From a virus: a stretch of DNA of 40,172 nt. Below are positions 24,916 through 32,466 of this stretch, piece after piece. The stretch spans positions 1 through 40,172 of the IMG/VR virus record IMGVR_UViG_3300028423_001158, one strand, 5' to 3'. The number at the start of each line of letters is the position of its first letter. Position 1 is the first letter of the stretch. The notes under the pieces are model-generated. The model was not told the DNA's origin. It did no database searches and saw only the letters and a list, made by a program, of their open reading frames with translations. Made by a program: the position numbers and the translations under genes.

Positions 24916-25524
24916 ATGGCTAATTTAAAAAACACTACAATAGAAAACTCTGTAGAGATACAAACGTCACAAATTAAGAAAAAGTCTGCTAATAGTACTG
25001 CTCTAGATCTAAATGATATGCCATTAGATGCGATATATATTCGCAAATTTGTCACTCAACACGACCCCGCATCTAGATCCACTGGGACTTCTTGGACACT
25101 TGCTTATACATTCCCGACAATCACTGACTTTCAAAAAAATTCTAAGATATTATTTTTCTATTCAATACCTTTGCGAAACAATTCTACATCGTGGGGTGGT
25201 TGTTATCTTGAGCCACAAGTACAGTTTGATGGGGGTTCTTGGCAGAGCATGGGGAGTTCGGGGTATGATGCCGTGATGTATTTAGGATGTAGCTCAATTA
25301 GAACATATAGAAATAAGATATTATTAGAGCCGAATATTAATTCAAACTTTTCTGCTAGATTTCGAATTTATTATAGAAGTTATGACGGTACTATAGAATG
25401 GTCATCAGATGGTAGAGATAATGGAGAGGTAAGTGGGACTGCACCCTTATTAAATAGCTCAGTTAATAACTTTTTTTATGCAACTATACAAGTAAAAGAA
25501 TTAGCTAAGATTAATGGTGGATAA
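24916..25524 (+). CDS. Fibre-region protein, ~200-residue family, paralogue A
   Basis: 202 residues, start MANLKNTTIENS. The family core is RNNSTSWGGCYLEPQVQFDG followed by GSWQSMGSSGYDAVMYLG, then a beta-rich stretch (SARFRIYYRSYDGT) and an ending with YATIQVKELAKING. The products at 25874 and 26473 share all these landmarks. The MANLKNTT start resembles that of the fibre at 19343 (MATLKNTRINDAGF) and is common in marine T4-like phage fibre regions. The layout suggests a single beta-sandwich of tip or adhesin type. No enzymatic motif is seen. The upstream chaperone remnant supplies its promoter and leader. Confidence 0.6.
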   Translation: MANLKNTTIENSVEIQTSQIKKKSANSTALDLNDMPLDAIYIRKFVTQHDPASRSTGTSWTLAYTFPTITDFQKNSKILFFYSIPLRNNSTSWGGCYLEPQVQFDGGSWQSMGSSGYDAVMYLGCSSIRTYRNKILLEPNINSNFSARFRIYYRSYDGTIEWSSDGRDNGEVSGTAPLLNSSVNNFFYATIQVKELAKINGG

Positions 25525-25527
25525 AAA

Positions 25528-25881
25528 ATGAAAGTAAAATTTTTGAAAGTCAACTGCTCAAACAACTTTGAAATTGAAAACCAGTGGGAAATAGGCGATG
25601 GTATCAAGAGTAATCTTATTGATGAAGAATATTATAGTTATTTGACAGAAATGTCTGAGTATTACGGAACTGATAACTTGGATAATCATTATTACAAAGA
25701 TAACCTGACTGGTATAGTGTGCGGAGATAAGCATTACATCCTATGCGTGGATGAAACTGATGATATTTTTCATATTATAAAAGATGATATAGAAATTCTT
25801 GACAATCCATATACTGAGGAAGAATGGGAAAACTGGTTAAGTTATATTAAAAATATTTGGAATAACGCACAGAATGGCTAA
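25528..25881 (+). CDS. Small acidic protein of unknown function inside the second array
   Basis: 117 residues, strongly acidic, rich in Tyr, Asn and Asp (NLIDEEYYSYLTEMSEYYGT, DNLTGIVCGDKHYILCVDET, YTEEEWENWLSYIKNIW). I do not recognise the family. The ATG follows the previous stop by 3 nt and the 3' end overlaps the next start by 8 nt (ATGGCTAA), so it is translated as part of the array. Like the gene at 22889 it is a small acidic protein placed after the first members of a paralogue array, and its C-terminus (PYTEEEWENWL) weakly recalls GPYTHDEIL...EWT there. No membrane segment or signal peptide is visible. Confidence 0.55.
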   Translation: MKVKFLKVNCSNNFEIENQWEIGDGIKSNLIDEEYYSYLTEMSEYYGTDNLDNHYYKDNLTGIVCGDKHYILCVDETDDIFHIIKDDIEILDNPYTEEEWENWLSYIKNIWNNAQNG

Positions 25882-26473
25882 TCTTAAGAATACGACAGCG
25901 GATTCAGTAAAAACTTCTAAAGTGTTGGATTCTTCGTCAAATTTGACGATTGATTTAGATAATTTTGAATTAAATGGTTATTATACAAGAAAAATATATA
26001 ACCAAACTACATCATCAACTTACACAATTAACTCTGGTAGGCAGTCGTTTGAGCTTGGACCTACATTTTCAAATGTAAGTGGATTCAAACCCAGTTCATT
26101 AATTTATATTTATTATCATATACCAACAAGAAATGATAATGACCCAGCATGGGGAGGGATTTATGTTGAACCTCAGGTCAGATTTAATCTAGGCTCTTGG
26201 TATAGCCTTGGTGGCACTGGGTTTGATTTGATGTTTAATGATGGCAGACAGATAATGTCATATAATAACCAACATATTTTTGACCCTCAGCAAACATCTG
26301 GGTTTTCAATGCAATTCAGATTTTATTTTTCTGTTTATGATAATACAACGGACATAAACGGAAGTCATGATATTAATTCTCTAAGAGGAAATGGCTCTCT
26401 TATGAGCGGTGACAATGGTAGGCAGCATTATATGTCACTTAAGGTGGAAGAACTAGCAAAACTCAAAACATAA
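25874..26473 (+). CDS. Fibre-region protein, ~200-residue family, paralogue B
   Basis: 199 residues, start MANLKNTTADSVKTSKVLDS. The family core reads DPAWGGIYVEPQVRFNLGSW and YSLGGTGFDLMF, then FSMQFRFYFSVYDNTTDING, SHDINSLRGNGSLMSGDNGR and QHYMSLKVEELAKL. The last part is close to paralogue C (SHSINSRSGTAPLMSGNNGN). It overlaps the preceding gene by 8 nt and the next ATG by one base. Presumed small adhesin or fibre tip; the function is not established. Confidence 0.6.
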   Translation: MANLKNTTADSVKTSKVLDSSSNLTIDLDNFELNGYYTRKIYNQTTSSTYTINSGRQSFELGPTFSNVSGFKPSSLIYIYYHIPTRNDNDPAWGGIYVEPQVRFNLGSWYSLGGTGFDLMFNDGRQIMSYNNQHIFDPQQTSGFSMQFRFYFSVYDNTTDINGSHDINSLRGNGSLMSGDNGRQHYMSLKVEELAKLKT

Positions 26474-27060
26474 TGGCAAACTTAAAGCAAACAACAATAG
26501 ATGGCGATCTGGAAGTGGGCAAATTACTTGACACTTCAGGTAATGAAGTGGATATTGATGGTATTGACTCAGATAGTAGATATTTACGGCATATATATTC
26601 ACAATATAATTCAACATCGTATACTATGACTGGCTGGATAAATGGTCCTAGTTTCCCCGCAACACACACATTCAAAGGGAACTCTTTAATTCTTTTGTAT
26701 TATTACTCTCCTAATAGGAATAATATAAACAATTGGGGGGGTATGTATCTTGAACCACAGGTACAGTTTGATGGCGGTTCTTGGCAAAGTCTTGGTTCCT
26801 CGGGTTATGATGGTGCAATTATGATTTACGATCATGATGCTATTGCCAGTTATGATAATCATATTCTAATAAATCCTAATATTTCAACAAATTTTACAGC
26901 GGGGTTTAGATTCAATGCCAGGGATTATAATGGTACGTCATACATAAACGGAAGCCATTCTATTAATTCTAGAAGTGGTACTGCACCATTAATGAGTGGA
27001 AATAATGGCAATCAACATTATTTTCATATTATAGTAGAAGAATATGCTCTATTTAATTAA
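26473..27060 (+). CDS. Fibre-region protein, ~200-residue family, paralogue C
   Basis: 195 residues, start MANLKQTTIDGDLEVGKLLD. The core NNWGGMYLEPQVQFDGGSWQ and SLGSSGYDGAIM is almost the same as in paralogue A, also at DNA level (about 26751-26812 against 25210-25270). The ending SHSINSRSGTAPLMSG and QHYFHIIVEEYALF is closer to paralogue B. So paralogue C looks like a mosaic of A-like and B-like segments, in line with recombination in the array. No terminator is seen after it; the next late promoter is at 27089. Confidence 0.6.
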   Translation: MANLKQTTIDGDLEVGKLLDTSGNEVDIDGIDSDSRYLRHIYSQYNSTSYTMTGWINGPSFPATHTFKGNSLILLYYYSPNRNNINNWGGMYLEPQVQFDGGSWQSLGSSGYDGAIMIYDHDAIASYDNHILINPNISTNFTAGFRFNARDYNGTSYINGSHSINSRSGTAPLMSGNNGNQHYFHIIVEEYALFN

Positions 27061-27088
27061 TCTGCCAGTGAAGTTACGAACTTATTCG

Positions 27089-27097
27089 GATAAATAC
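27089..27097 (+). promoter_or_regulatory. T4-type late promoter
   Basis: GATAAATAC, identical to the strings at 1224, 31109 and 36368, lies 29 nt before the ATG at 27126. Confidence 0.65.
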
Positions 27098-27125
27098 GCA
27101 ATAATTAATCAACGGAATAACGCAA

Positions 27126-27779
27126 ATGGCAATTGATTTTCCAAATACTCCTACACTCGATGACGAATTTACAGTAGACGATAAAACCTATGTTTTTGAT
27201 GGTGCTAAGTGGAAAATAAAACTAGTAGCTACTGTAATATCAAATGCAGATCAACTAGACTTTCTTGACTCTACTCAATTTTTACGATCCGATGTTGGCA
27301 TAGATTCAAACATTCTGCCAGATGCAAACGCTAGTAGAAACATAGGATCATCTTCTACTAGATGGGACGTAGTTTATGCCAGTGTTTTTAATGGTGTAGC
27401 AACAGAAGCCAAATATGCTGACTTAGCAGAAATCTATACAGCTGACCAAAATTATATACCAGGAACAGTTGTTCAACTAGGCGGTGCTAGCGAAGTAACA
27501 CAAACTGATACTTATGCATCTGATAAAGTTTTAGGAGTTGTGTCGTCAAATCCAGCATATCTTATGAACTCTGACTGTAACGGAATTCCGGTTGCGCTAA
27601 AAGGGCGAGTGCCGTGCTTTGTTAACGGCCCAGTCAAAAAAGGAGACCTGTTAGTTTCGGGCACAGTGCCCGGAACTGCAGAAAAATCAGAATCTCTCAA
27701 AATTGGTACACTAATCGGAAAGGCAATAGAAAATAAAACCACAGACGATGTCTCACTGATAGAGATTTTTGTAGGTTAA
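27126..27779 (+). CDS. Short fibre protein with possible self-processing C-terminal domain
   Basis: 217 residues. The N-terminus has FPNTPTLDDEFTVDDKTYVF and DGAKWKIK (4-32), a common fibre entry motif, then LDSTQFLRSD shared with the product at 19343. Residues ~64-104 carry PDANASRNIGSSSTRWDVVY ASVFNG and KYADLAEIY, typical of the region just before C-terminal processing domains. Residues ~105-217 (YIPGTVVQLGG, KVLGVVSSNPAYLMNSD, PVALKGRVP, GPVKKGDLLVSG) resemble G2-type intramolecular chaperone domains of phage appendages. Autoproteolysis is therefore possible but no catalytic residues can be named with confidence. It is the last plus-strand gene before the convergent minus-strand unit, with only 4 nt between the stops. 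Confidence 0.6.
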   Translation: MAIDFPNTPTLDDEFTVDDKTYVFDGAKWKIKLVATVISNADQLDFLDSTQFLRSDVGIDSNILPDANASRNIGSSSTRWDVVYASVFNGVATEAKYADLAEIYTADQNYIPGTVVQLGGASEVTQTDTYASDKVLGVVSSNPAYLMNSDCNGIPVALKGRVPCFVNGPVKKGDLLVSGTVPGTAEKSESLKIGTLIGKAIENKTTDDVSLIEIFVG

Positions 27780-27783
27780 TTTT

Positions 27784-28218
27784 TCAATTATCCAGCAAAT
27801 CTAATATCTCAATCACAGTTTCTATCTTCTGTTTATTGTGTTTTTTGATCAGTGTATTTTTCAAACCAAAATGCAAAGGTCTTGGCCATTTTAGATATTT
27901 GACCCAGGCATATCCGTCGTGTTCGTGATTAAGATAAGGAATAAATTCCTTTTCGCATATACACAAATAGGTATGATATTTAAAAAGATTATTTTGAGCA
28001 ACAAATGTTTCTAAAGGAAGAATTTTTTTAATTTCAACTTTGCCTATTTCTTCAAAAATCTCTCTTTTTAATCCTTCCCAAGGAGTTTCCTGTTTTTCAT
28101 TTGTACCTCCAACAAGCCCCCACAGATTGGATTTTTTGCTCTGTGTTCTGTGTAGAAATAGGAATCTTTTATATTGAAGATTGTAAAATAAAGCACCGCT
28201 GCATATAGTACTTTTCAT
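27784..28218 (-). CDS. Nudix hydrolase
   Basis: 144 residues from ATG at 28218. A longer frame back to TTG at 28275 exists but runs inside the gp15 gene. The Nudix box fits GX5EX7REUXEEXGU: a Gly after LVG, TNEKQ, E, then TPWEGLK, REIFEEIG; only the last position, normally hydrophobic, is Lys. The box begins about 38 residues into the protein, as usual. Nudix enzymes cleave nucleoside diphosphates linked to another group; substrates in phages include dNTPs, ADP-ribose, Ap4A and capped RNA, and the sequence does not tell which. It is the last gene of the minus-strand unit gp14-gp15-nudix, 13 nt after gp15, with no clear ribosome binding site, which suggests coupling to gp15. Confidence 0.85.
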   Translation of the reverse strand: MKSTICSGALFYNLQYKRFLFLHRTQSKKSNLWGLVGGTNEKQETPWEGLKREIFEEIGKVEIKKILPLETFVAQNNLFKYHTYLCICEKEFIPYLNHEHDGYAWVKYLKWPRPLHFGLKNTLIKKHNKQKIETVIEILDLLDN

Positions 28219-28231
28219 ACAGTTAATTATA

Positions 28232-29701
28232 TTAAAAGTCCAAGGTCCAAGTTCCGTTTGGATATTCTCCTTCAACGGACAACAACCATGTACTGTTTTG
28301 AAATTTATATTGAATGCTAGTATTCAGATTTGTTGTATAATATGTTTCGTTTTCAGAAGCCTGAGAAGGATCAAATACCGTTTCCCAACTAGATCCGTTC
28401 CATTCTATAATGCTGTTTGCATCAGCAACAGCGTCACTACCGTCAAGGTTTTTCCAAGCATCTGCGCCGTCGGTGTTTTCTGCATTACCAATCGATGCTA
28501 GAATAAGAATTCTAGGATTTGCAGATAGGTCTAGGTCTTGCGGATTAGATTTTGTCGGATCAATAATATAATCGATTTTTGACCGCTCGCCTGTTGAACT
28601 TGCAAACACAGTGTCAGTTGGCAAAGAATCGATGTCCCAATTAATTACTGCTTCGTCGATATTTGTAGGAGAAACAGCAAATTCTCCCACAATATCATAG
28701 TTATAATCGGAACGACGCAGTCTTAGTTGGCTTATTCCTTCGTTGAATTTTCCCGGAAGAGCTTCGATTAGTTGCGGCCAATTCATCGCGCCTACAACAC
28801 CGTTCCTTACTAGTTTTGCAGTATTATTCATAACCAATAGATCTAGATTTTGATAAGTTGTTTTTAGTGTTGTAAAGATGCTTTCGTTTATTTCGTAATC
28901 AGCAAGCGCTCTGGCTCTTTCTAGATCGCCGTCGTTGTTAATAAAAATATTAGAATCAGTGACTGCATCTCCTTCTGCAAGCGTAAAGTCGATGTCAGTT
29001 GTAGCATCAACTAAATCTTGTTTAGAATTGTGTATTCGAGAAATAATATCAGTTATAACTCCCATTCGTTTAACTTTGGCAGGTGGCGCAATATATATTG
29101 GTGTAATAAAACTAAGTGTTGCTACGTCAATTTCAGACTCTGTTCCTTGAGGTATCGATCGGCTGCTCCAGGTTACGGTATCTAGCCTTACTGTGCTTAG
29201 ACTGGTCCAGTCAAGATAGTTGTCTGTTGTCTGTATTTCAAGGCTAGGATTAAACAGCATTAATAGTTGTTCTATAATCTGTAATTTTTGATCAGTGTTT
29301 GTGCTCCAAATATCCAACGAAACAGTAAGGTTATACGGAGTTGGCATGAGTCTTTCGACTGTGTAATTCTTTCCTTCGGTTTTGAGATATTCGTTACCTT
29401 CGAGATCAAATGCTCTTTCACGAATGTTAACACGATTTACATAAGATGAATCAGCCAATCTAGAACTGTCAAGTTCTAGTGCAGTTACATACACAGACAT
29501 GCGTGGTGCAGAGGGTATTTTGTTTTCTGAATTATCTCTAAGAATTGAGCCAATTTGACGAGTAATATCTCCGTACATTACTGGAACTGTTTTAATATTG
29601 CCCGAACTGTCTTTGTAGGAAAATCCACTCATCATGCGAATGATTTGAGTAAGATAACGTCTGAGCTGGCCGTCATAATAATGATCTAGTTGATTTGACA
29701 T
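28232..29701 (-). CDS. 15: Tail sheath stabiliser gp15
   Basis: 489 residues against 272 in T4. The N-terminal part follows T4 gp15: HYYDGQLRRYLTQIIRMMSG, KTVPVMYGDITRQIGS, SAPRMSVYVTALELD, then RLMPTPYNLTVSLDIWSTNT with QKLQIIEQLLMLFNPSLEI, which lines up with the T4 segment containing SPIKMIYELSIFTRY and FQIVEQILPYFQPHF. gp15 caps the top of the contractile tail and joins it to the neck. The extra ~200 C-terminal residues hold a tryptophan-rich decoration (NSIIEWNGSSWETVF, NTSIQYKFQNSTWLLSVEGE) like those in gp14 and gp18 here. The start overlaps the gp14 stop by one base. Order and pairing with gp14 support the call. Confidence 0.8.
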   Translation of the reverse strand: MSNQLDHYYDGQLRRYLTQIIRMMSGFSYKDSSGNIKTVPVMYGDITRQIGSILRDNSENKIPSAPRMSVYVTALELDSSRLADSSYVNRVNIRERAFDLEGNEYLKTEGKNYTVERLMPTPYNLTVSLDIWSTNTDQKLQIIEQLLMLFNPSLEIQTTDNYLDWTSLSTVRLDTVTWSSRSIPQGTESEIDVATLSFITPIYIAPPAKVKRMGVITDIISRIHNSKQDLVDATTDIDFTLAEGDAVTDSNIFINNDGDLERARALADYEINESIFTTLKTTYQNLDLLVMNNTAKLVRNGVVGAMNWPQLIEALPGKFNEGISQLRLRRSDYNYDIVGEFAVSPTNIDEAVINWDIDSLPTDTVFASSTGERSKIDYIIDPTKSNPQDLDLSANPRILILASIGNAENTDGADAWKNLDGSDAVADANSIIEWNGSSWETVFDPSQASENETYYTTNLNTSIQYKFQNSTWLLSVEGEYPNGTWTLDF

Positions 29702-31080
29702 TAGTTGTCTGACCTCGGTCTAAGTGCTTCTGACAGGCTCTGTCTTTCTGCTTCTCTGTTGTTGTAGAACTTGACTTCCCATACACCTGTGTAATCTATT
29801 GTGTCTTGAACACCGTTTTGAACAGGCAATTGAACAGTAATTCGTGAACTGTCTTGAGAAGTAATTAAAGACATATGATCTGCAATTACATAGTCTTTTT
29901 CAAGAATTTCATACTTTAGAACAAGATACAAAGCATTCGTATCCTGTGGTATGTCAGTATGTATTTCTGTGTCACCTTTTTCTAACTGAACTGAATCGCT
30001 CGCAACAAGTTCATTGTAGGTAAATGTCCGATTATTGATAAAGCCAGTTTTCTGAGTTCTTCTTTCAGACGAATTAGTCATGGTCATACGCACGTTATCA
30101 TGAACTCTGATCCATTTATTCCCATCAAACTGAAACAATCTTTTTGGAAGGAAATCGGTTCGAAGAAAATAATCTCCTTTTTCTGGTTCAAGAGGAAATT
30201 GTATACCGTGTCCAAAGTTGTTTCCGTTTGGAGCTTCGTCGCCTAGCATATATCCGCTATAGCCTTTAGCCGGCGGTGGCGCACTTGTATATTCTCCGTC
30301 TAGCTGTTGTATTTCTACATCAGAACGAACTTCGTCTGAATTTACCTTAACTGTATAATAATGACTAACATCGTATCCTGATTTAGGAGCATCGTTTTCT
30401 GCTTGGCCAATTACACCGTCATTGATTTGCATTTCTCGTTCATAAGTAGAAAGCATATCTCGCAGTGTATCGCCTCCGGGTGTGTCTTCTTCTGCAGGCA
30501 AATCAAGAATATCTCTATACTCTTGCGAATCCATAATCTGTTTTAGTTTCAACCGATATAAATGAGGATACCATGTTGGAGAGAACCCTTCTGATGCACG
30601 AGATACATCTTCTACCACGTAAAATCTCTTTAGTGCGTACGAAACATCTGACAAATTATACGGATCTTTTAGATGAGGTAATTCAACAACATCACCCGAA
30701 ATTATTTTTCGACCAATGGTTTTTACAGAAGAATTTATGTGTATAGTTAAAAATAAAGTGTCGTTGTCTAAAAAAAGTCCAAACTGAGATAAATTAAAAT
30801 CAATATCTTGGACATTATAGATGCCTCGAATCCTATAAATGTCAGGATCGTATTTTCTATCTCTGTTTTCTAAGAACAACAAGTCTTGTATATTTGTCGG
30901 ACCGATTTTATCGTAGCGTGGCTGGTCTGCTGTTGCATCATCTTCATCTGGATTATCCGGACCAAGATATTTGTGCAAAAGAACGTCAGTGCCTCCCACA
31001 GTAAATTGCTCCGCAATGACACGATCAAAAAAATCAAAATCATCGCTTTTTTCAGAACGATATAAACTTAGTCTTGGCAT
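29701..31080 (-). CDS. 14: Neck protein gp14
   Basis: 459 residues against 256 in T4. Landmarks of the family: GTDVLLHKYLG near the N-terminus, the long segment FNLSQFGLFLDNDTLFLTIH, SGDVVELPHLKD, ALKRFYVVEDVSRASEGFSP and WYPHLYRLKLKQIMDSQEYR. gp14 forms the neck collar with gp13, linking head and tail. Residues ~300-330 carry an insert with GDYFLRTD ... LFQFDGNKWIRV, the same Trp motif seen in fibres and in gp18. It is read divergently from gp13 across a shared palindromic late promoter; in T4 the genes 13, 14 and 15 run in one direction. A weak GAGA ribosome binding site precedes the ATG. Confidence 0.75.
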   Translation of the reverse strand: MPRLSLYRSEKSDDFDFFDRVIAEQFTVGGTDVLLHKYLGPDNPDEDDATADQPRYDKIGPTNIQDLLFLENRDRKYDPDIYRIRGIYNVQDIDFNLSQFGLFLDNDTLFLTIHINSSVKTIGRKIISGDVVELPHLKDPYNLSDVSYALKRFYVVEDVSRASEGFSPTWYPHLYRLKLKQIMDSQEYRDILDLPAEEDTPGGDTLRDMLSTYEREMQINDGVIGQAENDAPKSGYDVSHYYTVKVNSDEVRSDVEIQQLDGEYTSAPPPAKGYSGYMLGDEAPNGNNFGHGIQFPLEPEKGDYFLRTDFLPKRLFQFDGNKWIRVHDNVRMTMTNSSERRTQKTGFINNRTFTYNELVASDSVQLEKGDTEIHTDIPQDTNALYLVLKYEILEKDYVIADHMSLITSQDSSRITVQLPVQNGVQDTIDYTGVWEVKFYNNREAERQSLSEALRPRSDN

Positions 31081-31100
31081 ATTCTGTCTCTTGTTTTACA

Positions 31101-31117
31101 TATTTAGCGATAAATAC
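31101..31117. promoter_or_regulatory. Bidirectional palindromic late promoter between gp14 and gp13
   Basis: TATTTA-GCGA-TAAATA is a perfect inverted repeat at 31101-31116. The plus strand reads GATAAATAC towards gp13 (ATG 31134, ribosome binding site TAGGAG at 31121-31126). The minus strand reads GCTAAATATG towards gp14 (ATG 31080). Both strands therefore have a late-promoter core in a 16-bp element. Confidence 0.65.
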
Positions 31118-31133
31118 TGTTAGGAGAATATCA

Positions 31134-31802
31134 ATGTCAGAACTTGCAACGAAAAAACAAGAAGTATTTAACTATGTTTATAACATGCTAGGCGGCGGCA
31201 TGATAGATGTAGAACTAGATCCTTCGCACTACGAAACTGCTCTTGACAAAGCTTTAACTCGTTTTAGACAGCGTTCTGATAATTCTGTAGAAGAATCTTA
31301 TGTTTTTCTTCCCACAATAATCGATGAAAATGATTACATTTTACCAAACGAAATTATCGAAGTTAGAAAAATATTTAGAAGAACAATAGGATCACGAACC
31401 GGCGGCGGCGACGGAGGGACTCTTTTTGAACCTTTTAATCTTGCCTACACAAACACTTATCTACTGTCAAGTTCAAACATGGGCGGCTTGGCAACCTACG
31501 ATATGTTTTCTCAGCATCAAGAACTAGTAGGTAGGATGTTTGGCTCGTTTATCGAATTCAAATGGAACACTGTAACTAAAAAACTTACTCTCTTGCAGCG
31601 TCCAAGAGCAAGAGAAGATCTGCTATTGTACACATACAATTACAGACCAGATGTAAATCTATTAGATGATTATCTTGTGCGTCAGTGGCTTAAAGATTAT
31701 ACTCTTGCTTCCTGTAAATATCAACTGGGCGAAGCACGTTCGAAATTCTCTGTCATTGCTGGACCTCAGGGAGGCGGATCGCTAAACGTTTCGATAGGCT
31801 AA
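31134..31802 (+). CDS. 13: Neck protein gp13
   Basis: 222 residues from ATG at 31134, chosen over an upstream frame from 31074 because the upstream part covers the promoter and TAGGAG lies just before this ATG. The text LATKKQEVFNYVYNMLGGGM, IDVELDPSHYETALDKALTR and FRQRSDNSVEESYVFLP is typical of gp13 from T4-like phages, and DVNLLDDYLVRQWLKDYTLA, CKYQLGEARSKFSVIAGPQG is a conserved C-terminal segment. gp13 joins gp14 to build the neck that connects to the filled head. T4 gp13 is longer (309 residues). A sigma70-type promoter for the next gene lies after the stop. Confidence 0.8.
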   Translation: MSELATKKQEVFNYVYNMLGGGMIDVELDPSHYETALDKALTRFRQRSDNSVEESYVFLPTIIDENDYILPNEIIEVRKIFRRTIGSRTGGGDGGTLFEPFNLAYTNTYLLSSSNMGGLATYDMFSQHQELVGRMFGSFIEFKWNTVTKKLTLLQRPRAREDLLLYTYNYRPDVNLLDDYLVRQWLKDYTLASCKYQLGEARSKFSVIAGPQGGGSLNVSIG

Positions 31803-31820
31803 TTCACTATCGGGTAAGAC

Positions 31821-31848
31821 TTGACACAATAATATAAAATGTTATAAT
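31821..31848 (+). promoter_or_regulatory. Consensus sigma70-type promoter for the dNMP kinase
   Basis: TTGACA at 31821-31826, a 16-nt spacer, and TATAAT at 31843-31848. Both boxes are perfect. It is not a late promoter, so host sigma70 could read this gene early. The expected transcription start is about 31855, the A of the ATG. Confidence 0.75.
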
Positions 31849-31854
31849 TATAGC

Positions 31855-32466
31855 ATGATTATTGGAGTATGTGGTTTAATAGGTTCTGGAAAGGGCACCG
31901 TAGCAGACCTTCTTGTAGATTCTCACCGTTTTCATAAACTTGCCTTTGCGGACAGTCTCAAAGATGGCGTAGCAGCAATGTTTGATTGGCCTAGATCGAT
32001 GCTGGAGGGAGATACATCTGCTAGTAGAGAATGGCGCGAACAAGCAGATACATTTTGGAGCCAAGAAATTGGTCACACAATTACTCCTAGATTTGTGCTT
32101 CAAAAAGTGGGCACAGAATGTATGCGACACGGCCTATTTGACGGTATCTGGGTAAGCAGGACCAAACAGAAAATTCAACGTCAAAGTTATCTAGATTTTG
32201 TGATTCCTGATGTACGTTTTCCTAACGAAATCGAAATGATTCATTCGCAAGGCGGAATAGTTGTAGAAGTAAAACGAGGACCACAGCCTCAATGGGCTCA
32301 AGAATTTAGAACACTTGGTGCAGAACCCAAAGACGTACATCCTTCAGAATGGATGTGGATGAAGGAACGAATTGACCATGTAATTGAAAACAACGGCTCC
32401 TTGCTCGATCTTAAAAATCAGGTGTCAAATCTCCTTGACGCCATTTCACACCAGTCTTCTGAATGA
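31855..32466 (+). CDS. 1: Deoxynucleoside monophosphate kinase (T4 gp1-like)
   Basis: 203 residues. The P-loop GLIGSGKGT is at 7-15, at the very N-terminus as in T4 gp1 (SGVKRSGKDT). Later segments FHKLAFADSLKDGVAAMF, TPRFVLQKVGTECMRHGLFD, WVSRTKQKI and FVIPDVRFPNEIEMI fit the phage dNMP kinase family, which phosphorylates dTMP, dGMP and hydroxymethyl-dCMP for DNA synthesis. No later start is possible without losing the P-loop. There is no ribosome binding site because the sigma70 -10 box ends 6 nt before the ATG; a leaderless mRNA is likely. The last 56 nt overlap the antisense HNH gene. It is a nucleotide-metabolism gene inside the structural region. Confidence 0.85.
   Translation: MIIGVCGLIGSGKGTVADLLVDSHRFHKLAFADSLKDGVAAMFDWPRSMLEGDTSASREWREQADTFWSQEIGHTITPRFVLQKVGTECMRHGLFDGIWVSRTKQKIQRQSYLDFVIPDVRFPNEIEMIHSQGGIVVEVKRGPQPQWAQEFRTLGAEPKDVHPSEWMWMKERIDHVIENNGSLLDLKNQVSNLLDAISHQSSE

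Noticed and set aside
28219-28275. Longer Nudix start at TTG 28275
   Set aside because: It would run 44 nt inside gp15, no ribosome binding site is seen, and the Nudix fold starts after the ATG at 28218.
31074-31133. Upstream extension of gp13 to a start at 31074
   Set aside because: The added residues cover the late promoter and do not resemble gp13; TAGGAG sits correctly before the ATG at 31134.
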